64,000 nt of DNA, from positions 18,667,295 through 18,731,294 of the forward strand of contig NC_030857.1 of assembly GCF_000208745.1 (NCBI RefSeq). Reading direction: 5' to 3'. Below are positions 1 through 12,493 of this stretch, one piece after another. Origin of the DNA: Theobroma cacao. Taxonomy: Eukaryota; Streptophyta; Magnoliopsida; Malvales; Malvaceae. The stretch's first letter is position 1. Every line of letters begins with the position of its first letter. The position numbers were made by a program, and so were the translations under genes. The notes beneath the pieces were generated by a model. That model was not told the DNA's origin. It worked only from the letters and a program-made list of their open reading frames with translations, and did not search any database.

Positions 1-204
1 TCAGCCATTGCTAACTGCTTGGCCCGAAAGTCATCTCTTCCAGCTGGGAGACCAACTATACCATCAACCTCCAAAGTGACCCCACAACCAAATTTTCAGA
101 ACAGCGTTGGAATGGCAGGCCCCCCACGGCTGGTGCGTAGTCGTGCTGTGAGGAGGGATCTTGTGAGAGACTGGAATTTTGACGAGGTTGTGATGGAGCG
201 CTAG
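1..204 (+). CDS. C-terminal exon of an unidentified gene (partial)
   Basis: Frame 1 is open from the first base of the window to a TAG at 202-204, so this is the 3' part of a gene starting upstream. The readable tail is about 67 residues. It is rich in Ser, Pro and Arg (SSLPAGRPTIPSTSK, then RLVRSRAVRRDLVRDW) and ends in an acidic/hydrophobic WNFDEVVMER. No catalytic motif or membrane segment is visible, and I do not recognise the family. There is no in-frame ATG before the conserved-looking part, so an upstream exon is required. It could be the disordered tail of a larger nuclear or cytoskeletal protein, but that is only a guess from its composition. Confidence 0.45.
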   Translation, partial: SAIANCLARKSSLPAGRPTIPSTSKVTPQPNFQNSVGMAGPPRLVRSRAVRRDLVRDWNFDEVVMER

Positions 205-809
205 TTTGTTTAGTGTGAGGTAGGAGAGTGTCGGGCACTCTCCTCTTTGGGATAGCGTTAGAACCTTAATCCTTTGCCTCTCTATTTTGTAATAGTTTGC
301 TGTGGGTGCAACTGAACTTTTCTGCTAGAAGAGCATGTGTATCAATCTGAGTAATATTGAATGTGCAAAACATTTAACATTTCCTTGCTGTCATTTGCTT
401 CTTTATGGTTTGGGTCTTGGTACAGCCATGGCTTACAGTCTGTATAACTTCCTCATCCCACTACAATTTTGGGTTAGACAGGGTGGAACAGAGCAAGCCA
501 GGATACAGCACAGAGGCTCTTTTATGTCCCTTGTGCCAGCTGGGGCAGTCATCATTTCCCCCTCGTGGGAAACATCTGCCTCCATTTTACTAAAAAATAA
601 TAATCTGACTTGAGTTGAGACCACTCAAAACAACCTTCCTCCAAAACAACCTCTTATTGTAAGCTGACCGAAATACCCAAATCTAAAAGCATCCTTTTCA
701 AATTCAATACAACCCCTCACGGTCACAGCCGAAGCTCCCTAGCCAAAATGAATGAATGAAGCGCACAAGTTAGAAGGAAACTAAGGAGCAAAGCAAAGGA
801 GGAGAAACA
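205..809. other. 3' flank of the first gene and 5' flank of the GT47 gene
   Basis: No coding region is supported here. The stretch follows a stop codon and precedes the ATG at 810. It must therefore hold the upstream gene's 3' UTR, which probably ends by about 300 near TTTTGTAATAGTTTGC, and the GT47 promoter. Short open frames at 335-624 overlap on both strands and look like chance. Confidence 0.5.
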
Positions 810-3800
810 ATGGCGATGAAAAGCAGCTCTACAGCAAAATCTCTGTTTCTCACTTTCACTCTCCTCTCCCTTCTCTCCCTTTCTCTCTTCATCTTCTTGT
901 TCTTCACTTCCCCTACTACTCAACCTACAACTTCCCTTTCCCAAACTACCCTCCCTTCCTTCCAGAACTCCATCAAAGTGTACGTAGCCAACCTTCCGAG
1001 ATCCCTCAACTATGGCTTACTCGAACAATACTGGGCTTCCAATCACCCCGATTCTCGAATCCCCGCCGACCCGGACCATCAGATCCCAGGTACCCATTTC
1101 TCCAAATCCACCAAATACCCTCCTTATCCTGAGAATCCATTGATCAAGCAATACAGTGCGGAGTACTGGATCCTTAGTGACCTGGAAACCCCTGGAGAGC
1201 TGAGAACTGGATCTTTTGCTAAAAGGGTTTTTGATGTTAGCGAGGCTGATGTTGTTTTTGTTCCTTTTTTTGCTACCCTGAGTGCCGAGATGGAGTTGGG
1301 ATCGGGAAGCGGTGCGTTTAAGAAGAAAGCTGGAAATGGAGATTACTCGAGGCAAAAGGAAGTGGTGGATTTTGTGAGGAAAACTGATGCTTGGAAACGG
1401 TCTGGAGGACGGGATCATGTTTTCGTTCTCACTGGTAATGTGCTTAATTTTGAGTATATTTTGTATTCTTTTAAATCCATATGTTTATTGCTTAATTTCT
1501 TATTCTGAGTTTTTCTTTTTGTTGAATGTATTGGGATTTAGTTATTTAGGCTGTTTAGTTGTTACCTTTTCTATTTGTTTTTCCTTCCCGAAAGTCATTC
1601 AAGAAGCTTAATTGTTGTCTTAATTGATTCAAAATGAATATTGTGACTAAATTTCAGTACTGATTTCAACCTGATTATGTTATAAAAAGCAAAATACTGA
1701 ATTTTGGTCTCCCAAAAATATTGCATTTTTTTTTAATTTTCTAAAACTAGTACTACTTGCTTCGAAGGACGATTTGTGCTATAGACTTGTTGCTTTCTGT
1801 GTTTCTAATCGCAAAAAGAAAGTGGCAATATAGCAATCATACAGCACCTTAGTCAGTAGTGTTTTGATTGGTTAGTCTTACCGGCAACTATTTCCTGTCA
1901 TTGTGGACTTGGCTGTAGACTTGAGGATGGATTCTTTGAGTTTCCTTGATATTTGTTCTTGGATGGATAGGTTTTATTGGGCGATGGAAAGTGGAGTAAC
2001 TTGTGTTTTTATTTTTTATTTTTTTTGAAAAGCAACTTGTGTTTTTATTTAGTCCTAAGATTTATATTTTTCTACCATTTGATAGCTAGTTTGTTAGTCA
2101 TTAGCAGCTAGAAGAATATGATTATAAGTAGTGATCTTGGAGGGGTGGTTGGTCTGCTTGGATTAGGAAAATATGTGGGATTTGTAAACATGTTAAAGGA
2201 ACAAGCACTCATTGCCTAAAGAAATAGTAAAATGATTTTAAGAAGAAAGTACTTGGAACTGCTTCCACAGTTTCTTTTCAGGGTACCAACATGTTCTTTG
2301 TTGGTGCAAGGCTCACAACATTAGCTCTTAAGCTTTAGAAGACAACATCTTTTTATTTATGCGTTGTATGGATGCATCATCCTAGTTGCTATTCTTGTGT
2401 TAGGGAGTCCTCTACTGATATGCTGATCATTTTGTGCACGATAGTAATTTTTTTAGTTCAATGCAAATTAAGCTTGTAGCCTGTATTGAAGATGGTTGCA
2501 CAGCTGCTGTGCAATTTTCATAGAAAATCATTGACAATGATATCTGACACCAAATTGCTGTGTTTGATAGAAGACTGCTACTATTGTATGAAAGTGCCCT
2601 TGATGAAGGTCAGATTTTAAGGCAGAGGATAGCATGGTTGTCAATTTTGTGTAATTAGTCTTGTGATGACATAGAAGGTAGTTTAGGACAAAGTGAGGTG
2701 TAGACAGTTAAGCCGAGCCCAAATTGGTCACAAAAGAGAGATAGAGGTTTCAGACAGCCAAAAAGGGGAAGAGTCGTGTGTCATTCAGCTTGTTTAGAAA
2801 GGGGTGGCCTATTGCCCAAGGTCTAGCATTTTCAAATTTATTTAGCTAGCTTTTTAAGTTTTCAAAAATTGGTGTTAGGTATATATTGGTTGAAATCTGT
2901 GCCCCTCAGTAACAATCTTAGAAGGAATAAGAGAAACTGATTCAGGTGGGCTGTTTTGTTAGCTTTGATGTCTTACAGCTTCTGTAAACTGTTTATTGTC
3001 TTGTAGCTTGTAGGTTATACACCGTTCCTACTCCTCTAACTTTTATGGTTTAATTGTGTAATCCACTTTCCCTTTTTTTTTCTTTTTCTTTCTATATCAT
3101 TGTTGACTACTTACTTTGAAAATACTGTGCCATGTAGGGTCAATTATACTAAAATATGCCATGCCTTTGAAATTGGCTCTTCATATAAGAATATAGTGAT
3201 TTGTTGATAATTTACCATCAGTGCCTAAAAAAGAAGGAAAAAAGTGGGAAATTATTATGCATGCTTTACAGCTTATGATTTAGTCTCTGGATTGTCAGGT
3301 TATGTTAAACCTTGAGGCATTCTTTGGCAGACCCAGTTGCAATGTGGCATTTCAGAGTAGAGACAGCCCCAGCTATTTTACTGGTTGTGGATTTTGGTGG
3401 GTGGTTTAGGCTTGATACTAAATCATTCAATGGTAACTCATCAGACATGATACATCACACCCAAGTTTCATTGCTTAAAGACGTGATTGTTCCATATACC
3501 CATCTGCTTCCTAGGTTGCAGTTGTCAGAAAACAAGAAACGACAAACCCTCCTTTATTTTAAGGGAGCTAAACACAGGCACCGGGTTAGTATCTAACAAC
3601 CTAACATTGGAGCTAGCTGCATATCATCATATAAATTAAAATTGTTTTACTTGATTGTTGTTTACCTTTAACTGTATGCTGAGGGTTAAGACATTTCAGC
3701 TTTGAGCTTCCTTTATTATGTTGTTAATTTCAGGCTGGCTTTATCACAATTCTTGCTGAAATATTTGTCTTTCCTCTGCTTGACTGTGTTGTCAATGTTA

Positions 3801-4365
3801 TTAAAATTTTCAGGGAGGCCTAGTTCGAGAAAAATTATGGGACTTGTTGGTTAACGAACCAGGAGTTATTATGGAAGAAGGGTTCCCTAATGCTACTGGA
3901 AGAGAGCAGTCAATTGAGGGGATGAGATCATCAGAGTTCTGCTTGCACCCGGCTGGTGATACTCCCACTTCATGCCGACTTTTTGATGCCATCCAAAGTC
4001 TTTGTATTCCTGTGATTGTCAGCGACAATATTGAGCTCCCCTTTGAAGGGATGGTGGATTACTCAACATTTTCACTTTTTGTGGCAGTCAGTGATGCTTT
4101 GAGACCAAATTGGCTTGTTGCTCATCTTAGAAGTTTTGCTGAAAAACGTAGGGATGAATTCCGTCAGAATATGGGCAAGGTGCAGCCTATTTTTGTGTAT
4201 GATAATGGCCATCCGGGTGGCATTGGGCCAATTCCTTCTGATGGTGCTGTAAATCACATTTGGAAAAAGGTTCATCAAAAATTGCCAGCGATTAAGGAAG
4301 CCATTGTTCGAGAGAAAAGAAAACCAGCGGGTATATCTATTCCACTTCGATGCCATTGTACCTGA
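810..4365 (+). CDS. GT47 exostosin-family glycosyltransferase (ARAD1-like)
   Basis: Spliced model: 810-1434, 3331-3584, 3814-4365, giving 476 residues. Junctions use ACTG|GTAATG, TTTGGCAG|AC, CACCGG|GTTAGT and TTTTCAG|GG, and the frame continues across both introns (1.9 kb and 229 bp). Residues about 10-33 are a strongly hydrophobic stretch after a short basic tail, as in a type II Golgi membrane anchor. From residue about 50 the protein reads as an exostosin/GT47 domain: KVYVANLPRSLNYGLLEQ, ADVVFVPFFATLS, GGRDHVFVLTDPVAMW, LLKDVIVPYTHLLP, LLYFKGAKHRHRGG, SSEFCLHPAGDTPTSCRLFD, IPVIVSDNIELPFE. Plant GT47 proteins with these blocks are commonly annotated as probable arabinosyltransferases of pectin or wall glycans. 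The donor and acceptor sugars cannot be read from sequence. The first ATG (GAAACAATGG) suits the signal anchor. The gene looks intact and isolated. Confidence 0.9.
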
Positions 4366-6880
4366 ATGCATGATTCTTTTCTTCTTTTTTGGCACTTGAT
4401 TCTGTTTCAACTTGCATAATGCTATGGTTGTTTGACACAATGAAAAGTTCAAATCTATAAATTATAATGAAATTGTTATAGCAAGCCATTTTATTTACTT
4501 GTTGCTTGTCTCAGGGCATTGCATTTTTTGTCCTTATATATCCCTATTGTCCTTCATTGTTTCTAAATCTCAATTACATACGGTTTAAGAGTTTGATCTC
4601 TATTTGTTTAGGTCAAATTTGGGATTGCCTTGAATAGTGTTGTTTGAAAATTTTGAGTGTTTGATATTAATGTGAAAAAGGGTTGTGGAGAGTAAAAATA
4701 TATGAAAAGAACATTGATGTTAAAAAACATGAGTATTTTCTTTTATTTTTAAATAATTACTGTTACTATGTACCAAAAAATAATTATTTTGAAACTAAAA
4801 TTTAAAAATGCTCACTGAAACAACATTTAAATTTTTTTTAAAAAATAAAATTACTTTAAACTAAAAATTTTAATAGTTATATTTTCATTATATATTTTTA
4901 TTTTTTTGCAATGTGTTAAAATTTAATTTAAATTCAAATATTCGAATAATTAAAAGGATAATTTTATAATTTTAAAATAAATATAAATGAGTATTTTGAT
5001 CATTTAATAGTTAAAAATGCTCTTAACAATCGCAAAAGTGTATGTGTATGTCATTTAGGAATTGCTAACATTGTCGTAAAATTTACACACACGCAAGTGT
5101 ATGTGGCGCATAAGTAACATAGTTGTAAGCAAGTATGTCTCTACAGGAAATTGTATCTAAATTCTCGTTAATAACTAAAATTGGGCATCTTAATCTTATC
5201 AAAGTAATTCTAATTTGACAATTAATTAAAAATGAAATTAAAAGAAACAAGCTAAATTAGAGAATTAATGCTAAAAAGTGCTAGAGAGTTAGTGAATTAA
5301 GGTCTAAGATTGAGGAATTACTGCACCTTTCATTTGAATTTAATCTCCTTCTTTATACTTATATCAATAGGTTGGTTTCTAGCTTAGAATTTAAATTTAT
5401 TTACAAGTATCTATCGAGATGTTGTAAACATACCTATAATAATTAATTCTCCATATATATATATATGTAAATTAATTAAAATAGGTTCACTAAGCTTATG
5501 CTATAAATTTGGTTGCACATGATATTTAGGTATATTTCTATCCTAAAGACTAATCAAATCACCTAAACTCTAAGTGAAGTGAACACATACTATTTAAACA
5601 CTTGATCTATTTTAAACTCCTTTTGTCAAATTACATTTAGGAACCCAAATCAATCAATTGTTGATAAAATAATTAAAAGTAATAAGCATAGATTTGAAAT
5701 AAACAACATAATACCCATTAATAATAAATAAATAAAATTAAAATATTCAAACTACATGAAGAAGTCAACCACAATCTTAAAAAAAATATATATATATATA
5801 ACTCATCATACTTTTAGTAAAGTTCAATATTCTCATAAAATAAATCATTTCTAAAATAAAAGATAGAGAGAAAAAGAGTAAACTAGTGACAGAAATGAGC
5901 TGTTGCAGCTGATGAAACCCAATCTTTCTTGATTTCTCCCCCTTTCCTCTTTTGTAGAAAGCTGTTCTTCTTTTTCCTGAAGGTTGCTTTGACTTCTGGT
6001 CTTTCAGCCACAAAAGACCCCTTTTTAAACCCCTCTACATAGGTCTCCAATTTAAAAGATCAGAGGGTGCAGGATTTCTAAGTTACGTGTCGGCGCCACA
6101 GCGCTGGGAGCATGGCACCGTGACGCTAAGGCTGCAGCCTTGCGGTAATTTGGGTGACTGGGGTGGCGTCGCAGCGCTAGGAGCATGGCGCCATGCTTGC
6201 TGTCCCATGGCCTAGCTTGGCTGAACAGAGGTGGTGCCGCGGTGCTGAAGCTACTGTGTTGTTGCTCTGTGCTTTCCAGCCTCAAAGCTGTCCCTACTGC
6301 AGTTCAGTCATTTCCCATGTGATTTTTGGATATGATCTGATTGGAATTAGGCAATGTGATAAACACAAAAGTTGTAGAATTTTCATTTAGCTTTCTAGTG
6401 GTTTAAAAATCATGGCAATCGGATATTTGTAGCTCAAGTTGCACTCAAAACACCGCAGCATGTTCAGTACAAATCTGCACCTAGCCATCCTTGCATGAAT
6501 CATTGCCGCTTAAGCCCTTTTCATTTGTGGACCTTCAAAACAAGGGACTAAATCAATAGAAGTTAAAATTAAACATTTCAACCTACAAATGAGCTAAAAT
6601 AACTGAAATTAAGTTGACTTAATATGCTTTCATTAACTTAAAAAAAACAATTAAAACAATTAAAAGAACTTAAACTACATCTAGAACTCGAGAACCTAGC
6701 TATTTTAACGTCCAAAATATGACAAGATAACTCTATGTAATAGAGTTATCAATCATTTAATTTGATTCTCGAAATTATGGCACTTTATTTTGATCCCAAC
6801 AATTGATGTTAATACTGATAGTAAAGTACTATCATCGATAAAAAGGTGAAAGAAGTAAAAATACTTGCAAAAGGAAAGCT
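4366..6880. other. Gene-poor AT-rich spacer with relic repeat
   Basis: I see no supportable gene. 4600-5900 is AT-rich, with (AT)n runs near 5454-5466 and 5788-5800. From about 5040 to 6700 it resembles non-coding LTR-retrotransposon DNA: ACACACGCAAGTG near 5085, then a GC-rich patch, then AT-rich sequence again. I see no protein motif to place it in a family. Confidence 0.35.
6092..6190. repeat. Duplicated GC-rich motif in an AT-rich spacer
   Basis: Two related copies lie 73 bp apart, at 6092-6118 and 6165-6190. The shared core is GCGCTGGGAGCATGGC versus GCGCTAGGAGCATGGC. The patch is much more GC-rich than its surroundings and contains several CpG and NarI-like GGCGCC sites. It probably belongs to an old repeat insertion. 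The open frames across it on both strands have no recognisable protein content. Confidence 0.4.
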
Positions 6881-6897
6881 TTTAGTTAGGTTTATTT

Positions 6898-7690
6898 AGG
6901 AAATTGATATAAATGTAAGTGCTAAATCTGAAAAGAGACTTTGAGTCTTTATACATGCAAAAGGATGCACCAATTGCTAAGTTCTCTAACAGGATTACAT
7001 TAATTATTAATAAAATCAGGGTACTTGGTGAAGATTTTCCTGATAGCAGAATTGTTGGAAAAGTAATTGTGAAACTTCCTTCGAGGTTTGAGTCTAAAAT
7101 CTCCTCTCTTGAAGAGTCCAAGGATTTCTTTATTATTTCTCTTGCAGAACTAATGAGTGCTCTTTAAGCACAAGAGTAAAATAAGGCTCTCAAACAAGAC
7201 AAGGTCACTAAAAGTGCTTTTCAAATGCAAAGCCAATAATCTGACAAAGGAAAAAAAATTAGTTTAGTAAGAAGAACAAAGGGTAGAATGGAGAGAAAAA
7301 CAATAAGGAATGGTCCAAACAGAAGAAATATCCAAGTTGCACACATTGCCAGAAGACAACACATCTGGAAAAGTATTGCTGGTGGAGGCCTGATGCAAAG
7401 TGTGGCAACTGCAAGCAACCTAGGCACATCACCAAAGTATACAACTCCTCAGTCAAGATTGGAAATGGTGATCTCGTGCAAGTAAAAAGAAAAGGCTCTA
7501 TTGCAATAACAACATGAAAGGGTATCAAATTGATCTCTAATGTGTTATATGTGCCTAATCTCAGTCAAAATTTACTGAGATTGGACAAATGCTTGAAAGA
7601 ATCAATTCTTTAGAATTCAAAAACAATACTTGCACTATTTTTGATCCTATTGGAACTGAATTGCTATGTGTTAATATGAAAAGCAAGAGT
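6898..7690 (+). pseudogene. Ty1-copia gag/pro fragment, internally deleted
   Basis: 6919-7167 reads as a copia Gag (UBN2-type) segment, with DAPIAKFSNRITLIINKI and LPSRFESKISSLEES. After several stops, 7308-7500 carries a CCHC zinc knuckle, CTHCQKTTHLEKYC (CX2CX4HX4C), a second CGNC, and then runs straight into VKIGNGDLVQVKRKGSIAI. A stop follows, then the GVLYVPNLSQNLL-like block KLISNVLYVPNLSQNLL. In copia polyproteins a protease segment with a DSG/DTG-type active site separates the knuckle from the IGNGD block; it is missing here. The copy is dead and has no integrase or RT nearby. Confidence 0.75.
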
Positions 7691-8439
7691 TTTGCAGTTT
7701 CTTAGAATAGCAGTCTTCTCAATGTAACTCGTGAATGCCATAAGAAGCAAGAACCCTAACCAATCAAGCTCTTGGCTTTAACGGTAGTATACATGTTTTC
7801 ACTTGAACCTTTTTGCAAATGAGAGAGATTTTAACTATACTTCTGTGCTTACAAAAGGAGACAATGTTTTTCATTTTCCATTTTTCATAAGGATGGTTGA
7901 ATCACACATTTGAAAAATTGCTTCAAAAACAATTTTTTTTTCTTCACAAAGTAGGTGACGGCACACAAAGAGAAAACCCTTTTTTTTTGACAACTCCTTC
8001 TCTTCATATGTGGAAAAATAGTTAAAAAAGATTTATATAGTTAGGTTAAAACTAACTTTAATTTTGCAATAAGGCCCATCAAATTATAACATATTACAAT
8101 ATAGGCTCATAACTTAATTAAACTATTTTAATTAAGCCTAATAGAAATTAAATTGAAATAATTTCCTTTATATTATTGCAATTTTGGCATTATAATTATA
8201 TATATTATGCTCAAAGCTTAATTAAATTCTTTTTAATTAAGTTTATAGAAATTAATTACCTAGCGTATGATTTAAGTTTAACTTAAATCATCACTTTCCC
8301 AATTTTATTCAAATGCAATCATTGTGTGTGACTTATTAGGTTCTTAACATATTAGCAATGGAATTGATTTATGACTTAATTGATTAATATAAATTTTAAT
8401 CAATTAATTTATAATCAATTCCATAAACCAAGATTGACA
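7691..8439. other. No gene seen; AT-rich repeat flank
   Basis: AT-rich DNA between the gag fragment and the LTR-like relic. It contains runs such as (T)9 and repeated TTAATTAAG-like words. It probably belongs to the same decayed copia element, but no boundary could be fixed. Confidence 0.3.
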
Positions 8440-9345
8440 TTTAGTAATGCATCATGGCCACCTAATTGTTAGGAGAGTCAAAAGGTTCTTTGACAACCTT
8501 TCAGTGTATAGTCTATTAGTGTAATTCATTCTCTTATCATATATTTTAAAGATGATAAGAGCTAGGTATAGTATCTACTCTTATTGACTTCCATATTCGT
8601 TCCTGTAGTCACATCATTAGTTTTATAGAGAGTTATGAAACCCTTTTATAATCTCCAAGTCATCTTGGCCAAGGACTTCAATAAGCTAATGTTAACCAAG
8701 AGTTGATAGGATATGTCCTTTAAAACACTTAAGGTGATGATTCCTATCTTGACTATTCATTTGCCTTCACATGCTTCATACTATACCTATAAGCATCTTG
8801 TTTAACCATATTCGGTTAGGCACCCATAGGGATGAATTTAAAGCATAACACTCTACATATAAGAGAACTTGGTGTCTCAAGTTTAGAGAATATTTATACG
8901 ACTAATACATGAGAAGTGTTGCATAAACAATAGAGTGTATTAACAAATGCACTCTTCATGACGGGTCATGTTCAGTGACCTTACTCTCCTAGGTAAGTAC
9001 CTACATTCTAGTTTCAAGTATCTCTATACTTCAATATATGTGATCGATTGCTTACTTTCAAAGTAATGAATATAGAATGTATGAGTCTTTAAGCGTCATC
9101 GATGTCCAGTCTCAATGGTACATTGATCAAGAATATTTTGAGATTATGCTTTGATGCATAGGGATCTCATTACTGCAACCCATTATGATTCACTTGCAAG
9201 GCATATTAATCTCTTGTACTTCATCTAATTAGACTTATAACTTATTATAATTAATGTCTTATTGATGAAGAAAAACATTTAATCATTTAATATGAATGAT
9301 ATTATTACATGATTGGAACTAAGTCTTGACCAATCTCAACTGGTT
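8440..9345. repeat. LTR-like relic related to 55.77-56.72 kb
   Basis: This non-coding stretch matches 55.77-56.72 kb in the same order and orientation, at clearly diverged identity. Shared anchors include a CATCATGG block with TTAG-AG-GTCA after it, CTTGGCCAAGGA, GGTGAT-ATTCCT and CATACTATACCTA. The other copy sits in a region bounded by a primer-binding site and TG...CA ends, so this is probably part of a long copia-type LTR. No terminal boundary or target duplication was found for this copy. Confidence 0.5.
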
Positions 9346-12300
9346 GCAGGGCTCATCGCCACACTTTCAAACTATGTTAAGTATTTAGACATTTCAAAAG
9401 CAAATGCATGGGAGTTTTTAACATGAATAATTTAAGGAAAAAACTCATTCAAGCAATTTTGATCATTTTTATCGTTTCAAAACTATAATTAATTTAAAGC
9501 TTATAAAGCTAACACGCATGTAATCAAAAATTCCTTAAACCGACGAATTGGAGTAAATAACTCTCACATGTTGCACATTGTTTGGCTAGCACACCTACCT
9601 CTTCATTAGCCTCCATAAGTGTATGTGTGACCATCGAATTGGAAATTGAGCTTTGCAAACAACCAATCTATACCATTTGCTGTTTGAAACGCAAAGGAAC
9701 TTTCAAAGGATTATTTATCTAGTTGACCACATTATAAGAGTCGTTTTCAATCCATAATTTCATTTGTGAATTTTTTATATGTCTGCTAAACAATAAGAAG
9801 GCTTCTATTGTAATTAGAATTTCTACTTGATTAGTATCACAAAAAGCGATGGACTTAGCAAATCTCATATCTACTTCCCCTTTATAATCTCGAAGAATTC
9901 CACCAATACTTACCTCTCCTAGATTAGAGTGTTATTCCAACTTAACATTCATTTATATTTATGGTTACAACTTACAATTTGAAATATAAAATAGTAAGTA
10001 ATATCATTTGAATAAAAAAAATTAAATGATACAATTATAAAATAATGATGTAATTTTCAATATCTTTTTATAGATAAATTTAAAACTATTTATCAAAAGT
10101 TATCACAATCCATAAAAGTTTATCACCTTTGAGTTTTGATATACTTGACACCTTTTTTAATTAGTCTCCTTTCTAGTAGTTTCTAAAAAAAATTTGTTTT
10201 ATACTACCTAAAGAAATATGGTCTCACCTTGTAACTTACAATTTAATAGGACCAGTTTTTCCCACAATCTCTACTCAACCAAATATGTTTGATCTCTTTA
10301 TCCAAATGGTCAGAAGTAGGACTCTAGGTGTACAATTAATTTTCAACATTTTGGTAAGAAAGTTAATGTGTTCTTCTCCGAGCAATAGACCATTCAGAAA
10401 GAGGATAAGGGACAGGACTGACATGGGGAAAGAAAACCCATGAAAAACTTCCCAACTGGATGGCTATCTCTTCAGTGTAATAACAAGCCGTGGGGCATGA
10501 ATTCTGACATTATTAATTGAAAATTTAATTTCTGATTGTTGCAGTAATTGAGAAAAAAAATTATTTGATACATTTAAGAGAAGGAATTGGTTTGCTTAAA
10601 TGTGATGGTATTGATGTCTAATGAAACATAAATAATTCTATTGAATATTGGTATATATGACTAAAAGGTTAAATGTAGATAAGATAAATGTTTAATTAGT
10701 TGAATATAGGGCAATAAGAGCTTTGACATAGAGAAGTTGCTAAGCACCTAGTGTCTCTTAGATGTCACAGTGGTGTTAAGTCTAAGAGCTTCAACCCATT
10801 AACCCAAATGAAAGGAGAGTAGATGCTGTGGTCATGCGAGAAGGGAACAGTGTCACATAATCATAGATTTAGTATATAAATTTTGTAAATGTCTTTGCTT
10901 GAAGGAACAGGACACTTTAAATACCCTAATCAATGAGCATAGCTACTCGTTGTCCTCAAAACTCACCGACCACAGTTACCACATTTATTACCCGTGAGAC
11001 AACAGTTCCAGGAAAATGAAGTGTTCTCTGGCCAAACTTGTTGGAATTGACAACTTCATTCATGCTTTGTCATTTTTTTTTTCAAACAAACCTTTTCTTT
11101 TTTCGGTTGCTTTTTCTAAGATGATATTTGAGAAAAAAAATGTAATTAATGCAATAACCTTATTGAAATTAATGAGAATAATACATTAAATAAAAAATAT
11201 TTTCAAGAACGATAATTTAATTAACCTTAACTGATATGTATAGACTAGACATATCTAGGAGCTGAGTTCTAAGCTTGCGTTAGAGCCAACCAAGCTTGAC
11301 ACTTCTTGAATTTTGGGTTGAAGCAAAAAACGCTACACCTTTAATTTAACTTTTTTCTTTATTTGAAAAAAGCTAATCCAATCAACATAATTCTTTGAAG
11401 AAGAATACATTGAATCGAATATTTGAATTTTATTTTAAAAATTGTTTTATTTTAATATTCCGATTATGTTTTTCAATTCAGATTTGAGCAAAGAGATATT
11501 ATAAGTCCAATTTAATGTTTGTTTTTAATTCCTGCCTTAATATGGTTGAGCATTTAAGAGAGAGGAAGATGGGCAGTTAGGCCACGGAAGGAGATGCTAA
11601 AGGTAGAAGTTTAAAATGAATAAAATAAATGTAAAAATTTATATATGCCCATATCTCAGCCTGGACTTGACTCTTGTAGCTTTGTTCAAGGTGCTGCTGA
11701 GTGCTGACCCTGACGCCATAGTGCACTAGACTTATTAATTAAGATCAATAGTAGTAATAGATTATGTCCTTCAATTTTTATCAGTTCTTTTATTTATTTA
11801 TTTCTTTATTTCTTTTGGGCAACATCTATTGCCCTTACCCCATTCTTAACATTATGATTTATGACGTTGGGTTTTGTTCTTTATTATGTCATTTGCAAAA
11901 TAATAGAGGAAAAGTAAAACATATTTTACATATATAATATTTGAAAAAATTTATCAATTATTAAAGAAATTTTAAATAAATCATTATTGTTCTATTTTAT
12001 TTAATTAAATTTATATATTTTTATTTTTTAGATCAAATAGATTATTATAATTAATGGTTGATTAATTGTCACTAGTTAAAATGTCATTTATTATGTTCTA
12101 TTCACGTGGTGTTGATATTAAAAATAAAAAATATCACATATTATATTATCATGTCGCATCAATATATTAAATAATTATTTATTATTATATGCTAACATGT
12201 TACGTTAGCATTACGTAAAATATAATAACAGATGATATTTTAATTAATAATAAAAAATTTTAATTATAGGTAGGTTATAAATTAGATAGAAGCAGTTTAG

Positions 12301-12390
12301 TTAGTATGATATTAATAGGGCATACAAGGAAGTTGATACTGGCAATTATGACCAAACATCTGAATGAATGGTAAGACCTTCGTTCTCCGT
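9346..12390. other. Intergenic DNA without recognisable genes
   Basis: No exon, RNA gene or complete mobile element is supported. A segment at about 9920-10060 (centred on ACTTACAATTTGAAATA and ATATCATTTGAAT) recurs at about 48483-48620. That marks a dispersed repeat of unknown class. 11900-12260 is very AT-rich. Confidence 0.4.
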
Positions 12391-12394
12391 CTCC

Positions 12395-12402
12395 ATAAAT
12401 AA
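12395..12402 (+). promoter_or_regulatory. Candidate TATA box of the GDSL lipase gene
   Basis: ATAAATAA inside CTCCATAAATAAACC lies about 92 bp before the proposed ATG at 12494. This spacing would put transcription start near 12425-12435 and leave a leader of about 60 nt. It is positional inference only. Confidence 0.35.
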
Positions 12403-12493
12403 ACCTCTTGCCCCTTCCGCACAAAAAACAAAATTAATAAGCTGATTGTTCAAAGCCCAGACCAGGGTAGAAAGCTTTACCCCCTTTCTCAAA

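Noticed and set aside
6052..6390. Open frames over the GC-rich patch on both strands
   Set aside because: Composition-driven; no recognisable protein and the patch is a duplicated non-coding motif.
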